Source of the DNA: Babylonia areolata
Taxonomy: Eukaryota > Mollusca > Gastropoda > Neogastropoda > Buccinidae
Length of the DNA: 64,000 nt
Assembly (NCBI RefSeq): GCF_041734735.1
Contig: NC_134878.1
Span: forward strand, 36,793,729-36,857,728
Reading direction: 5' to 3'
Part shown: positions 26,201 through 40,700 of the stretch, in pieces
Position numbering within the stretch: the first letter of the stretch is position 1
Layout: each line of letters begins with the position of its first letter
The notes under the pieces: model-generated
What the model saw: the letters and a program-made list of their open reading frames with translations, nothing else
Databases searched by the model: none
Told to the model about the DNA's origin: nothing
Program-made: the position numbers and the translations under genes

Positions 26201-29200
26201 CTGCAAGCTTCAGAACAAAAGCTAAGTGATTTTTCTGTGAATTTGATTAATAATTTGTCATGGCGTTATTGTTTAATGTTTGAATTATTAGTAAATTATT
26301 GAGAGGGCTCAAAGATGATTTGTCCGTTGAATGCACGGAAAAATCGCTTATCTTTTCTGTGGACAGAGTGATTTTTCTGTGTGATTGACCGATAATTTAT
26401 CATCGTGTTATTGTTTAATTATTGAATTATTAGTGAATGACAGAGAGGGCCGACAGAGAGGGCCGAGAAACACCTAGAAACCGGCCGAAACCGCGCACAA
26501 ATCGACCGTTGAAGTTATGCAACACTTAGCGGACCCTTCCTGACTGTGAGCTGGGTGGGGGCAGCATTTGAAATCGTGTAGTGGGGCTGAATGAATCCGC
26601 CAAGTGTTAAGATCACCTGGTCAGTTTTTACAGGCAACCTGCAAGCTTCAGAACAAAAGCTAAGTGATTTTTCTGTGAATTTGATTAATAATTTGTCATG
26701 GCGTTATTGTTTAATGTTTGAATTATTAGTAAATTATTGAGAGGGCTCAAAGATGATTTGTCCGTTGAATGCACGGAAAAATCGCTTATCTTTTCTGTGG
26801 ACAGAGTGATTTTTCTGTGTGATTGACCGATAATTTATCATCGTGTTATTGTTTAATTATTGAATTATTAGTGAATGACAGAGAGGGCCGACAGAGAGGG
26901 CCGAGAAACACCTAGAAACCGGCCGAAACCGCGCACAAATCGACCGTTGAAGTTATGCAACACTTAGCGGACCCTTCCTGACTGTGAGCTGGGTGGGGGC
27001 AGCATTTGAAATCGTGTAGTGGGGCTGAATGAATCCGCCAAGTGTTAAGATCACCTGGTCAGTTTTTACAGGCAACCTGCAAGCTTCAGAACAAAAGCTA
27101 AGTGATTTTTCTGTGAATTTGATTAATAATTTGTCATGGCGTTATTGTTTAATGTTTGAATTATTAGTAAATTATTGAGAGGGCTCAAAGATGATTTGTC
27201 CGTTGAATGCACGGAAAAATCGCTTATCTTTTCTGTGGACAGAGTGATTTTTCTGTGTGATTGACCGATAATTTATCATCGTGTTATTGTTTAATTATTG
27301 AATTATTAGTGAATGACAGAGAGGGCCGACAGAGAGGGCCGAGAAACACCTAGAAACCGGCCGAAACCGCGCACAAATCGACCGTTGAAGTTATGCAACA
27401 CTTAGCGGACCCTTCCTGACTGTGAGCTGGGTGGGGGCAGCATTTGAAATCGTGTAGTGGGGCTGAATGAATCCGCCAAGTGTTAAGATCACCTGGTCAG
27501 TTTTTACAGGCAACCTGCAAGCTTCAGAACAAAAGCTAAGTGATTTTTCTGTGAATTTGATTAATAATTTGTCATGGCGTTATTGTTTAATGTTTGAATT
27601 ATTAGTAAATTATTGAGAGGGCTCAAAGATGATTTGTCCGTTGAATGCACGGAAAAATCGCTTATCTTTTCTGTGGACAGAGTGATTTTTCTGTGTGATT
27701 GACCGATAATTTATCATCGTGTTATTGTTTAATTATTGAATTATTAGTGAATGACAGAGAGGGCCGACAGAGAGGGCCGAGAAACACCTAGAAACCGGCC
27801 GAAACCGCGCACAAATCGACCGTTGAAGTTATGCAACACTTAGCGGACCCTTCCTGACTGTGAGCTGGGTGGGGGCAGCATTTGAAATCGTGTAGTGGGG
27901 CTGAATGAATCCGCCAAGTGTTAAGATCACCTGGTCAGTTTTTACAGGCAACCTGCAAGCTTCAGAACAAAAGCTAAGTGATTTTTCTGTGAATTTGATT
28001 AATAATTTGTCATGGCGTTATTGTTTAATGTTTGAATTATTAGTAAATTATTGAGAGGGCTCAAAGATGATTTGTCCGTTGAATGCACGGAAAAATCGCT
28101 TATCTTTTCTGTGGACAGAGTGATTTTTCTGTGTGATTGACCGATAATTTATCATCGTGTTATTGTTTAATTATTGAATTATTAGTGAATGACAGAGAGG
28201 GCCGACAGAGAGGGCCGAGAAACACCTAGAAACCGGCCGAAACCGCGCACAAATCGACCGTTGAAGTTATGCAACACTTAGCGGACCCTTCCTGACTGTG
28301 AGCTGGGTGGGGGCAGCATTTGAAATCGTGTAGTGGGGCTGAATGAATCCGCCAAGTGTTAAGATCACCTGGTCAGTTTTTACAGGCAACCTGCAAGCTT
28401 CAGAACAAAAGCTAAGTGATTTTTCTGTGAATTTGATTAATAATTTGTCATGGCGTTATTGTTTAATGTTTGAATTATTAGTAAATTATTGAGAGGGCTC
28501 AAAGATGATTTGTCCGTTGAATGCACGGAAAAATCGCTTATCTTTTCTGTGGACAGAGTGATTTTTCTGTGTGATTGACCGATAATTTATCATCGTGTTA
28601 TTGTTTAATTATTGAATTATTAGTGAATGACAGAGAGGGCCGACAGAGAGGGCCGAGAAACACCTAGAAACCGGCCGAAACCGCGCACAAATCGACCGTT
28701 GAAGTTATGCAACACTTAGCGGACCCTTCCTGACTGTGAGCTGGGTGGGGGCAGCATTTGAAATCGTGTAGTGGGGCTGAATGAATCCGCCAAGTGTTAA
28801 GATCACCTGGTCAGTTTTTACAGGCAACCTGCAAGCTTCAGAACAAAAGCTAAGTGATTTTTCTGTGAATTTGATTAATAATTTGTCATGGCGTTATTGT
28901 TTAATGTTTGAATTATTAGTAAATTATTGAGAGGGCTCAAAGATGATTTGTCCGTTGAATGCACGGAAAAATCGCTTATCTTTTCTGTGGACAGAGTGAT
29001 TTTTCTGTGTGATTGACCGATAATTTATCATCGTGTTATTGTTTAATTATTGAATTATTAGTGAATGACAGAGAGGGCCGACAGAGAGGGCCGAGAAACA
29101 CCTAGAAACCGGCCGAAACCGCGCACAAATCGACCGTTGAAGTTATGCAACACTTAGCGGACCCTTCCTGACTGTGAGCTGGGTGGGGGCAGCATTTGAA

Positions 29201-32200
29201 ATCGTGTAGTGGGGCTGAATGAATCCGCCAAGTGTTAAGATCACCTGGTCAGTTTTTACAGGCAACCTGCAAGCTTCAGAACAAAAGCTAAGTGATTTTT
29301 CTGTGAATTTGATTAATAATTTGTCATGGCGTTATTGTTTAATGTTTGAATTATTAGTAAATTATTGAGAGGGCTCAAAGATGATTTGTCCGTTGAATGC
29401 ACGGAAAAATCGCTTATCTTTTCTGTGGACAGAGTGATTTTTCTGTGTGATTGACCGATAATTTATCATCGTGTTATTGTTTAATTATTGAATTATTAGT
29501 GAATGACAGAGAGGGCCGACAGAGAGGGCCGAGAAACACCTAGAAACCGGCCGAAACCGCGCACAAATCGACCGTTGAAGTTATGCAACACTTAGCGGAC
29601 CCTTCCTGACTGTGAGCTGGGTGGGGGCAGCATTTGAAATCGTGTAGTGGGGCTGAATGAATCCGCCAAGTGTTAAGATCACCTGGTCAGTTTTTACAGG
29701 CAACCTGCAAGCTTCAGAACAAAAGCTAAGTGATTTTTCTGTGAATTTGATTAATAATTTGTCATGGCGTTATTGTTTAATGTTTGAATTATTAGTAAAT
29801 TATTGAGAGGGCTCAAAGATGATTTGTCCGTTGAATGCACGGAAAAATCGCTTATCTTTTCTGTGGACAGAGTGATTTTTCTGTGTGATTGACCGATAAT
29901 TTATCATCGTGTTATTGTTTAATTATTGAATTATTAGTGAATGACAGAGAGGGCCGACAGAGAGGGCCGAGAAACACCTAGAAACCGGCCGAAACCGCGC
30001 ACAAATCGACCGTTGAAGTTATGCAACACTTAGCGGACCCTTCCTGACTGTGAGCTGGGTGGGGGCAGCATTTGAAATCGTGTAGTGGGGCTGAATGAAT
30101 CCGCCAAGTGTTAAGATCACCTGGTCAGTTTTTACAGGCAACCTGCAAGCTTCAGAACAAAAGCTAAGTGATTTTTCTGTGAATTTGATTAATAATTTGT
30201 CATGGCGTTATTGTTTAATGTTTGAATTATTAGTAAATTATTGAGAGGGCTCAAAGATGATTTGTCCGTTGAATGCACGGAAAAATCGCTTATCTTTTCT
30301 GTGGACAGAGTGATTTTTCTGTGTGATTGACCGATAATTTATCATCGTGTTATTGTTTAATTATTGAATTATTAGTGAATGACAGAGAGGGCCGACAGAG
30401 AGGGCCGAGAAACACCTAGAAACCGGCCGAAACCGCGCACAAATCGACCGTTGAAGTTATGCAACACTTAGCGGACCCTTCCTGACTGTGAGCTGGGTGG
30501 GGGCAGCATTTGAAATCGTGTAGTGGGGCTGAATGAATCCGCCAAGTGTTAAGATCACCTGGTCAGTTTTTACAGGCAACCTGCAAGCTTCAGAACAAAA
30601 GCTAAGTGATTTTTCTGTGAATTTGATTAATAATTTGTCATGGCGTTATTGTTTAATGTTTGAATTATTAGTAAATTATTGAGAGGGCTCAAAGATGATT
30701 TGTCCGTTGAATGCACGGAAAAATCGCTTATCTTTTCTGTGGACAGAGTGATTTTTCTGTGTGATTGACCGATAATTTATCATCGTGTTATTGTTTAATT
30801 ATTGAATTATTAGTGAATGACAGAGAGGGCCGACAGAGAGGGCCGAGAAACACCTAGAAACCGGCCGAAACCGCGCACAAATCGACCGTTGAAGTTATGC
30901 AACACTTAGCGGACCCTTCCTGACTGTGAGCTGGGTGGGGGCAGCATTTGAAATCGTGTAGTGGGGCTGAATGAATCCGCCAAGTGTTAAGATCACCTGG
31001 TCAGTTTTTACAGGCAACCTGCAAGCTTCAGAACAAAAGCTAAGTGATTTTTCTGTGAATTTGATTAATAATTTGTCATGGCGTTATTGTTTAATGTTTG
31101 AATTATTAGTAAATTATTGAGAGGGCTCAAAGATGATTTGTCCGTTGAATGCACGGAAAAATCGCTTATCTTTTCTGTGGACAGAGTGATTTTTCTGTGT
31201 GATTGACCGATAATTTATCATCGTGTTATTGTTTAATTATTGAATTATTAGTGAATGACAGAGAGGGCCGACAGAGAGGGCCGAGAAACACCTAGAAACC
31301 GGCCGAAACCGCGCACAAATCGACCGTTGAAGTTATGCAACACTTAGCGGACCCTTCCTGACTGTGAGCTGGGTGGGGGCAGCATTTGAAATCGTGTAGT
31401 GGGGCTGAATGAATCCGCCAAGTGTTAAGATCACCTGGTCAGTTTTTACAGGCAACCTGCAAGCTTCAGAACAAAAGCTAAGTGATTTTTCTGTGAATTT
31501 GATTAATAATTTGTCATGGCGTTATTGTTTAATGTTTGAATTATTAGTAAATTATTGAGAGGGCTCAAAGATGATTTGTCCGTTGAATGCACGGAAAAAT
31601 CGCTTATCTTTTCTGTGGACAGAGTGATTTTTCTGTGTGATTGACCGATAATTTATCATCGTGTTATTGTTTAATTATTGAATTATTAGTGAATGACAGA
31701 GAGGGCCGACAGAGAGGGCCGAGAAACACCTAGAAACCGGCCGAAACCGCGCACAAATCGACCGTTGAAGTTATGCAACACTTAGCGGACCCTTCCTGAC
31801 TGTGAGCTGGGTGGGGGCAGCATTTGAAATCGTGTAGTGGGGCTGAATGAATCCGCCAAGTGTTAAGATCACCTGGTCAGTTTTTACAGGCAACCTGCAA
31901 GCTTCAGAACAAAAGCTAAGTGATTTTTCTGTGAATTTGATTAATAATTTGTCATGGCGTTATTGTTTAATGTTTGAATTATTAGTAAATTATTGAGAGG
32001 GCTCAAAGATGATTTGTCCGTTGAATGCACGGAAAAATCGCTTATCTTTCTGTGGACAGAGTGATTTTTCTGTGTGATTGACCGATAATTTATCATCGTG
32101 TTATTGTTTAATTATTGAATTATTAGTGAATGACAGAGAGGGCCGACAGAGAGGGCCGAGAAACACCTAGAAACCGGCCGAAACCGCGCACAAATCGACC

Positions 32201-32848
32201 GTTGAAGTTATGCAACACTTAGCGGACCCTTCCTGACTGTGAGCTGGGTGGGGGCAGCATTTGAAATCGTGTAGTGGGGCTGAATGAATCCGCCAAGTGT
32301 TAAGATCACCTGGTCAGTTTTTACAGGCAACCTGCAAGCTTCAGAACAAAAGCTAAGTGATTTTTCTGTGAATTTGATTAATAATTTGTCATGGCGTTAT
32401 TGTTTAATGTTTGAATTATTAGTAAATTATTGAGAGGGCTCAAAGATGATTTGTCCGTTGAATGCACGGAAAAATCGCTTATCTTTTCTGTGGACAGAGT
32501 GATTTTTCTGTGTGATTGACCGATAATTTATCATCGTGTTATTGTTTAATTATTGAATTATTAGTGAATGACAGAGAGGGCCGACAGAGAGGGCCGAGAA
32601 ACACCTAGAAACCGGCCGAAACCGCGCACAAATCGACCGTTGAAGTTATGCAACACTTAGCGGACCCTTCCTGACTGTGAGCTGGGTGGGGGCAGCATTT
32701 GAAATCGTGTAGTGGGGCTGAATGAATCCGCCAAGTGTTAAGATCACCTGGTCAGTTTTTACAGGCAACCTGCAAGCTTCAGAACAAAAGCTAAGTGATT
32801 TTTCTGTGAATTTGATTAATAATTTGTCATGGCGTTATTGTTTAATGT

Positions 32849-33345
32849 TTGAATTATTAGTAAATTATTGAGAGGGCTCAAAGATGATTTGTCCGTTGAA
32901 TGCACGGAAAAATCGCTTATCTTTTCTGTGGACAGAGTGATTTTTCTGTGTGATTGACCGATAATTTATCATCGTGTTATTGTTTAATTATTGAATTATT
33001 AGTGAATGACAGAGAGGGCCGACAGAGAGGGCCGAGAAACACCTAGAAACCGGCCGAAACCGCGCACAAATCGACCGTTGAAGTTATTAGCGGAACACAT
33101 CGTATTGCAGAGACCGACAGAGAGGGCCGAGAAACACCTAGAAACCTCGACCGTGAAGTTATGCAGCCCTTCCTGGTGAGCTGGTGGGGCAGCATTTGAA
33201 ATCGTGTAGTGGGGCTGAATGAATCCGCCAGGTGTTAAGATCACCTGGTCAGTTTTTACAGGCAACCTGCAAGCTTCAGAACAAAAGCTAAGTGATTTTT
33301 CTGTGAATTTGATTAATAATTTGTCATGGCGTTATTGTTTAATGT
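32849..33345. repeat. Rearranged 497-bp monomer at the B/C boundary
   Basis: Anchor-to-anchor spacing here is 497 bp, 59 bp more than normal. After the usual GAAGTTAT (to about 33,087) there is a short novel stretch (TAGCGGAACACATCGTATTG, about 33,088-33,107). A second partial copy of the GC-rich block (about 33,112-33,146) and a shortened return to the G-rich part follow. Upstream copies are type B, downstream ones turn to C. An unequal crossover or repair event at this copy would explain it. The minus-strand open frame 32,999-33,265 is a by-product. Confidence 0.85.
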
Positions 33346-34780
33346 TTGAATTATTAGTAAATTATTGAGAGGGCTCAAAGATGATTTGTCCGTTGAATGC
33401 ACGGAAAAATCGCTTATCTTTTCTGTGGACAGAGTGATTTTTCTGTGTGATTGACCGATAATTTATCATCGTGTTATTGTTTAATTATTGAATTATTAGT
33501 GAATGACAGAGAGGGCCGACAGAGAGGGCCGAGAAACACCTAGAAACCGGCCGAAACCGCGCACAAATCGACCGTTGAAGTTATGCAACACTTAGCGGAC
33601 CCTTCCTGACTGTGAGCTGGGTGGGGGCAGCATTTGAAATCGTGTAGTGGGGCTGAATGAATCCGCCAGGTGTTAAGATCACCTGGTCAGTTTTTACAGG
33701 CAACCTGCAAGCTTCAGAACAAAAGCTAAGTGATTTTTCTGTGAATTTGATTAATAATTTGTCATGGCGTTATTGTTTAATGTTTGAATTATTAGTAAAT
33801 TATTGAGAGGGCTCAAAGATGATTTGTCCGTTGAATGCACGGAAAAATCGCTTATCTTTTCTGTGGACAGAGTGATTTTTCTGTGTGATTGACTGATAAT
33901 TTATCATCGTGTTATTGTTTAATTATTGAATTATTAGTGAATGACAGAGAGGGCCGACAGAGAGGGCCGAGAAACACCTAGAAACCGGCCGAAACCGCGC
34001 ACAAATCGACCGTTGAAGTTATGCAACACTTAGCGGACCCTTCCTGACTGTGAGCTGGGTGGGGGCAGCATTTGAAATCGTGTAGTGGGGCTGAATGAAT
34101 CCGCCAGTGTTAAGATCACCTGGTCAGTTTTTACAGGCAACCTGCAAGCTTCAGAACAAAAGCTAAGTGATTTTTCTGTGAATTTGATTAATAATTTGTC
34201 ATGGCGTTATTGTTTAATGTTTGAATTATTAGTAAATTATTGAGAGGGCTCAAAGATGATTTGTCCGTTGAATGCACGGAAAAATCGCTTATCTTTTCTG
34301 TGGACAGAGTGATTTTTCTGTGTGATTGACTGATAATTTATCATCGTGTTATTGTTTAATTATTGAATTATTAGTGAATGACAGAGAGGGCCGACAGAGA
34401 GGGCCGAGAAACACCTAGAAACCGGCCGAAACCGCGCACAAATCGACCGTTGAAGTTATGCAACACTTAGCGGACCCTTCCTGACTGTGAGCTGGGTGGG
34501 GGCAGCATTTGAAATCGTGTAGTGGGGCTGAATGAATCCGCCAGGTGTTAAGATCACCTGGTCAGTTTTTACAGGCAACCTGCAAGCTTCAGAACAAAAG
34601 CTAAGTGATTTTTCTGTGAATTTGATTAATAATTTGTCATGGCGTTATTGTTTAATGTTTGAATTATTAGTAAATTATTGAGAGGGCTCAAAGATGATTT
34701 GTCCGTTGAATGCACGGAAAAATCGCTTATCTTTTCTGTGGACAGAGTGATTTTTTCTGTGTGATTGACTGATAATTTAT
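33346..34780. repeat. Satellite block C, intermediate type
   Basis: About three monomers that combine the B marker AATCGTGTAGT with the A markers CCAGGTG and GACTGAT (the first still has GACCGAT at about 33,452). They lack the type D changes, the first of which (TTGCTTAATT) appears near 34,790. This order fits C as the parental or recombinant form between B and D. Confidence 0.75.
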
Positions 34781-37700
34781 CATCGTGTTATTGCTTAATT
34801 ATTGAATTATTAGTGAATGACAGAGAGGGCCGACAGAGAGGGCCCAGAAACACCTAGAAACCGGCCGAAACCGCGCACAAATCGACCGTTGAAGTTATGC
34901 AACACTTAGCGGACCCTTCATGACTGTGAGCTGGGTGGGCAGCATTTGAAATCGTGTAGTGGGGCTGAATGAATCCGCCAGGTGTTAAGATCACGCTGGT
35001 CAGTTTTTACAGGCAACCTGCAAGCTTCAGAACAAAAGCTAAGTGATTTTTCTGTGAATTTGATTAATAATTTGTCATGGCGTTATTGTTTAATGTTTGA
35101 ATTATTAGTAAATTATTGAGAGGGCTCAAAGATGATTTGTCCGTTGAATGCACGGAAAAATCGCTTATCTTTTCTGTGGACAGAGTGATTTTTCTGTGTG
35201 ATTGACTGATAATTTATCATCGTGTTATTGTTTAATTATTGAATTATTAGTGAATGACAGAGAGGGCCGACAGAGAGGGCCCAGAAACACCTAGAAACCG
35301 GCCGAAACCGCGCACAAATCGACCGTTGAAGTTATGCAACACTTAGCGGACCCTTCCTGACTGTGAGCTGGGTGGGGCAGCATTTGAAATCGTGTAGTGG
35401 GCTGAATGAATCCGCCAGGTGTTAAGATCACCTGGTCAGTTTTTACAGGCAACCTGCAAGCTTCAGAACAAAAGCTAAGTGATTTTTCTGTGAATTTGAT
35501 TAATAATTTGTCATGGCGTTATTGTTTAATGTTTGAATTATTAGTAAATTATTGAGAGGGCTCAAAGATGATTTGTCCGTTGAATGCACGGAAAAATCGC
35601 TTATCTTTTCTGTGGACAGAGTGATTTTCTGTGTGATTGACTGATAATTTATCATCGTGTTATTGCTTAATTATTGAATTATTAGTGAATGACAGAGAGG
35701 GCCGACAGAGAGGCCCAGAAACACCTAGAAACCGGCCGAAACCGCGCACAAATCGACCGTTGAAGTTATGCAACACTTAGCGGACCCTTCCTGACTGTGA
35801 GCTGGGTGGGGCAGCATTTGAAATCGTGTAGTGGGGCTGAATGAATCCGCCAAGTGTTAAGATCACCTGGTCAGTTTTTACAGGCAACCTGCAAGCTTCA
35901 GAACAAAAGCTAAGTGATTTTTCTGTGAATTTGATTAATAATTTGTCATGGCGTTATTGTTTAATGTTTGAATATTAGTAAATTATTGAGAGGGCTCAAA
36001 GATGATTTGTCCGTTGAATGCACGGAAAAATCGCTTATCTTTTCTGTGGACAGAGTGATTTTTCTGTGTGATTGACTGATAATTTATCATCGTGTTATTG
36101 TTAATTATTGAATTATTAGTGAATGACAGAGAGGGCCGACAGAGAGGGCCCGAAAACACCTAGAAACCGGCCGAAACCGCGCACAAATCGACCGTTGAAG
36201 TTATGCAACACTTAGCGGACCCTTCCTGACTGTGAGCTGGGTGGGGCAGCATTTGAAATCGTGTAGTGGGCTGAATGAATCCGCCAGGTGTTAAGATCAC
36301 CTGGTCAGTTTTTACAGGCAACCTGCAAGCTTCAGAACAAAAGCTAAGTGATTTTTCTGTGAATTTGATTAATAATTTGTCATGGCGTTATTGTTTAATG
36401 TTTGAATTATTAGTAAATTATTGAGAGGGCTCAAAGATGATTTGTCCGTTGAATGCACGGAAAAATCCTTATCTTTTCTGTGGACAGAGTGATTTTTTCT
36501 GTGTGATTGACTGATAATTTATCATCGTGTTATTGTTTAATTATTGAATTATTAGTGAATGACAGAGAGGGCCGACAGAGAGGGCCGAGAAACACCTAGA
36601 AACCGGCCGAAACCGCGCACAAATCGACCGTTGAAGTTATGCAACACTTAGCGGACCCTTCCTGACTGTGAGCTGGGTGGGGGCAGCATTTGAAATCGTG
36701 TAGTGGGGCTGAATGAATCCGCCAGGTGTTAAGATCATCTGGTCAGTTTTTACAGGCAACCTGCAAGCTTCAGAACAAAAGCTAAGTGATTTTTCTGTGA
36801 ATTTGATTAATAATTTGTCATGGCGTTATTGTTTAATGTTTGAATTATTAGTAAATTATTGAGAGGGCTCAAAGATGATTTGTCCGTTGAATGCACGGAA
36901 AACCGCTTATCTTTTCTGTGGACAGAGTGATTTTTCTGTGTGATTGACTGATAATTTATCATCGTGTTATTGCTTAATTATTGAATTATTAGTGAATGAC
37001 AGAGAGGGCCGACAGAGAGGGCCGAGAAACACCTAGAAACCGGCCGAAACCGCGCACAAATCGACCGTTGAAGTTATGCAACACTTAGCGGACCCTTCCT
37101 GACTGTGAGCTGGGTGGGGGCAGCATTTGAAATCGTGTAGTGGGGCTGAATGAATCCGCCAGGTGTTAAGATCACCTGGTCAGTTTTTACAGGCAACCTG
37201 CAAGCTTCAGAACAAAAGCTAAGTGATTTTTCTGTGAATTTGATTAATAATTTGTCATGGCGTTATTGTTTAATGTTTGAATTATTAGTAAATTATTGAG
37301 AGGGCTCAAAGATGATTTGTCCGTTGAATGCACGGAAAAACCGCTTATCTTTTCTGTGGACAGAGTGATTTTTCTGTGTGATTGACTGATAATTTATCAT
37401 CGTGTTATTGCTTAATTATTGAATTATTAGTGAAGACAGAGAGGGCCGACAGAGGGGCCGAGAAACACCTAGAAACCGGCCGAAACCGCGCACAAATCGA
37501 CCGTTGAAGTTATGCAACACTTAGCGGACCCTTCCTGACTGTGAGCTGGGTGGGGCAGCATTTGAAATCGTGTAGTGGGGCTGAATGAATCCGCCAGGTG
37601 TTAAGATCACCTGGTCAGTTTTTACAGGCAACCTGCAAGCTTCAGAACAAAAGCTAAGTGATTTTTCTGTGAATTTGATTAATAATTTGTCATGGCGTTA

Positions 37701-40700
37701 TTGTTTAATGTTTGAATTATTAGTAAATTATTGAGAGGGCTCAAAGATGATTTTGTCCGTTGAATGCACGGAAAACCGCTTATCTTTTCTGTGGACAGAG
37801 TGATTTTTCTGTGTGATTGACTGATAATTTATCATCGTGTTATTGCTTAATTATTGAATTATTAGTGAATGACAGAGGGGCCGACAGAGAGGGCCGAGAA
37901 ACACCTAGAAACTGGCCGAAACCGCGCACAAATCGACCGTTGAAGTTATGCAACACTTAGTGGACCCTTCGTGACTGTGAGCTGGGTGGGGGCAGCATTT
38001 GAAATCGTGTAGTGGGCTGAATGAATCCGCCAGGTGTTAAGATCACTGGTCAGTTTTTACAGGCAACCTGCAAGCTTCAGAACAAAAGCTAAGTGATTTT
38101 TCTGTGAATTTGATTAATAATTTGTCATGGCGTTATTGTTTAATGTTTGAATTATTAGTAAATTATTGAGAGGGCTCAAAGATGATTTGTCCGTTGAATG
38201 CACGGAAAAATCGCTTATCTTTTGTGGACAGAGTGATTTTCTGTGTGATTGACTGATAATTTATCATCGTGTTATTGCTTAATTATTGAATTATTAGTGA
38301 AGGACAGAGAGGGCCGACAGAGAGGGCCCAGAAACACCTAGAAACCGGCCGAAACCGCGCACAAATCGACCGTTGAAGTTATGCAACACTTAGCGGACCC
38401 TTCCTGACTGTGAGCTGGGTGGGGCAGCATTTGAAATCGTGTAGTGGGGCTGAATGAATCCGCCAGGTGTTAAGATCATCTGGTCAGTTTTTACAGGCAA
38501 CCTGCAAGCTTCAGAACAAAAGCTAAGTGATTTTTCTGTGAATTTGATTAATAATTTGTCATGGCGTTATTGTTTAATGTTTGAATTATTAGTAAATTAT
38601 TGAGAGGGCTCAAAGATGATTTGTCCGTTGAATGCACGGAAAAACCGCTTATCTTTTCTGTGGACAGAGTGATTTTTCTGTGTGATTGACTGATAATTTA
38701 TCATCGTGTTATTGCTTAATTATTGAATTATTAGTGAATGACAGAGAGGGCCGACAGAGAGGGCCAGAAACACCTAGAAACCGCCGAAACCGCGCACAAA
38801 TCGACCGTTGAAGTTATGCAACACTTAGCGGACCCTTCCTGACTGTGAGCTGGGTGGGGGCAGCATTTGAAATCGTGTAGTGGGGCTGAATGAATCCGCC
38901 AAGTGTTAAGATCACCTGGTCAGTTTTTACAGGCAACCTGCAAGCTTCAGAACAAAAGCTAAGTGATTTTTCTGTGAATTTGATTAATAATTTGTCATGG
39001 CGTTATTGTTTAATGTTTGAATTATTAGTAATTATTGAGAGGGCTCAAAGATGATTTGTCCGTTGAATGCACGGAAAAACCGCTTATCTTTTCTGTGGAC
39101 AGAGTGATTTTTCTGTGTGATTGACTGATAATTTATCATCGTGTTATTGTTTAAATTATTGAATTATTAGTGAAGGACAGAGAGGGCCGACAGAGAGGGC
39201 CCCAGAAACACCTAGAAACCGAAACCGCGAAACCGCGCACAAATCGACCGTTGAAGTTATGCAACACTTAGCGGACCCTTCCTGACTGTGAGCTGGGTGG
39301 GGGCAGCATTTGAAATCGTGTAGTGGGGCTGAATGAATCCGCCAGTGTTAAGATCATCTGGTCAGTTTTTACAGGCACCTGCAAGCTTCAGAACAAAAGC
39401 TAAGTGATTTTTTCTGTGAATTTGATTAATAATTTGTCATGGCGTTATTGTTTAATGTTTGAATTATTAGTAAATTATTGAGAGGGCTCAAAGATGATTT
39501 GTCCGTTGAATGCACGGAAAAACCGCTTATCTTTTCTGTGGACAGAGTGATTTTTCTGTGTGATTGACCGATAATTTTATTATCGTGTTATTGTTTAATT
39601 ATTGAATTATTAGTGAAGGACAGAGAGGGCCGACAGAGAGGGCCCAGAAACACCTAGAAACCGGCCGAAACCGCGCACAAATCGACCGTTGAAGTTATGC
39701 AACACTTAGCGGACCCTTCCTGACTGTGAGCTGGGTGGGGCAGCATTTGAAATCGTGTAGTGGGGCTGAATGAATCCGCCAGGTGTTAAGATCATCTGGT
39801 CAGTTTTTACAGGCAACCTGCAAGCTTCAGAACAAAAGCTAAGTGATTTTTCTGTGAATTTGATTAATAATTTGTCATGGCGTTATTGTTTAATGTTTGA
39901 ATTATTAGTAAATTATTGAGAGGGCTCAAAGATGATTTGTCCGTTGAATGCACGGAAAAAACGCTTATCTTTTCTGTGGACAGAGTGATTTTTCTGTGTG
40001 ATTGACTGATAATTTATCATCGTGTTATTGCTTAATTATTGAATTATTAGTGAAGGACAGAGAGGGCCGACAGAGAGGGCCAGAAACACCTAGAAACCGG
40101 CCGAAACCGCGCACAAATCGACCGTTGAAGTTATGCAACACTTAGCGGACCCTTCCTGACTGTGAGCTGGGTGGGGGCAGCATTTGAAATCGTGTAGTGG
40201 GCTGAATGAATCCGCCAGGTGTTAAGATCATCTGGTCAGTTTTTACAGGCAACCTGCAAGCTTCAGAACAAAAGCTAAGTGATTTTTCTGTGAATTTGAT
40301 TAATAATTTGTCATGGCGTTATTGTTTAATGTTTGAATTATTAGTAAATTATTGAGAGGGCTCAAAGATGATTTGTCCGTTGAATGCACGGAAAAACCGC
40401 TTATCTTTTCTGTGGACAGAGTGATTTTTCTGTGTGATTGACTGATAATTTATCATCGTGTTATTGCTTAATTATTGAATTATTAGTGAAGGACAGAGAG
40501 GGCCGACAGAGAGGGCCCAGAAACACCTAGAAACCGGCCGAAACCGCGCACAAATCGACCGTTGAAGTTATGCAACACTTAGCGGACCCTTCTGACTGTG
40601 AGCTGGGTGGGGGCAGCATTTGAAATCGTGTAGTGGGCTGAATGAATCCGCCAGGGTTAAGATCATCTGGTCAGTTTTTACGGCAACCTGCAAGCTTCAG

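Larger units (their letters stand above)
16250..32848. repeat. Satellite subarray B, nearly invariant
   Basis: About 38 type B monomers, marked by GACCGATAATT, AATCGTGTAGT and CCAAGTGTTAAG. The period is again 438 bp. Copies are near identical apart from isolated single-base differences (for example around 16,720, 17,096, 18,698 and 32,047), one disturbed copy (19,510-19,990) and the N gap at 20,133-20,232. No gene is visible. Confidence 0.95.
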
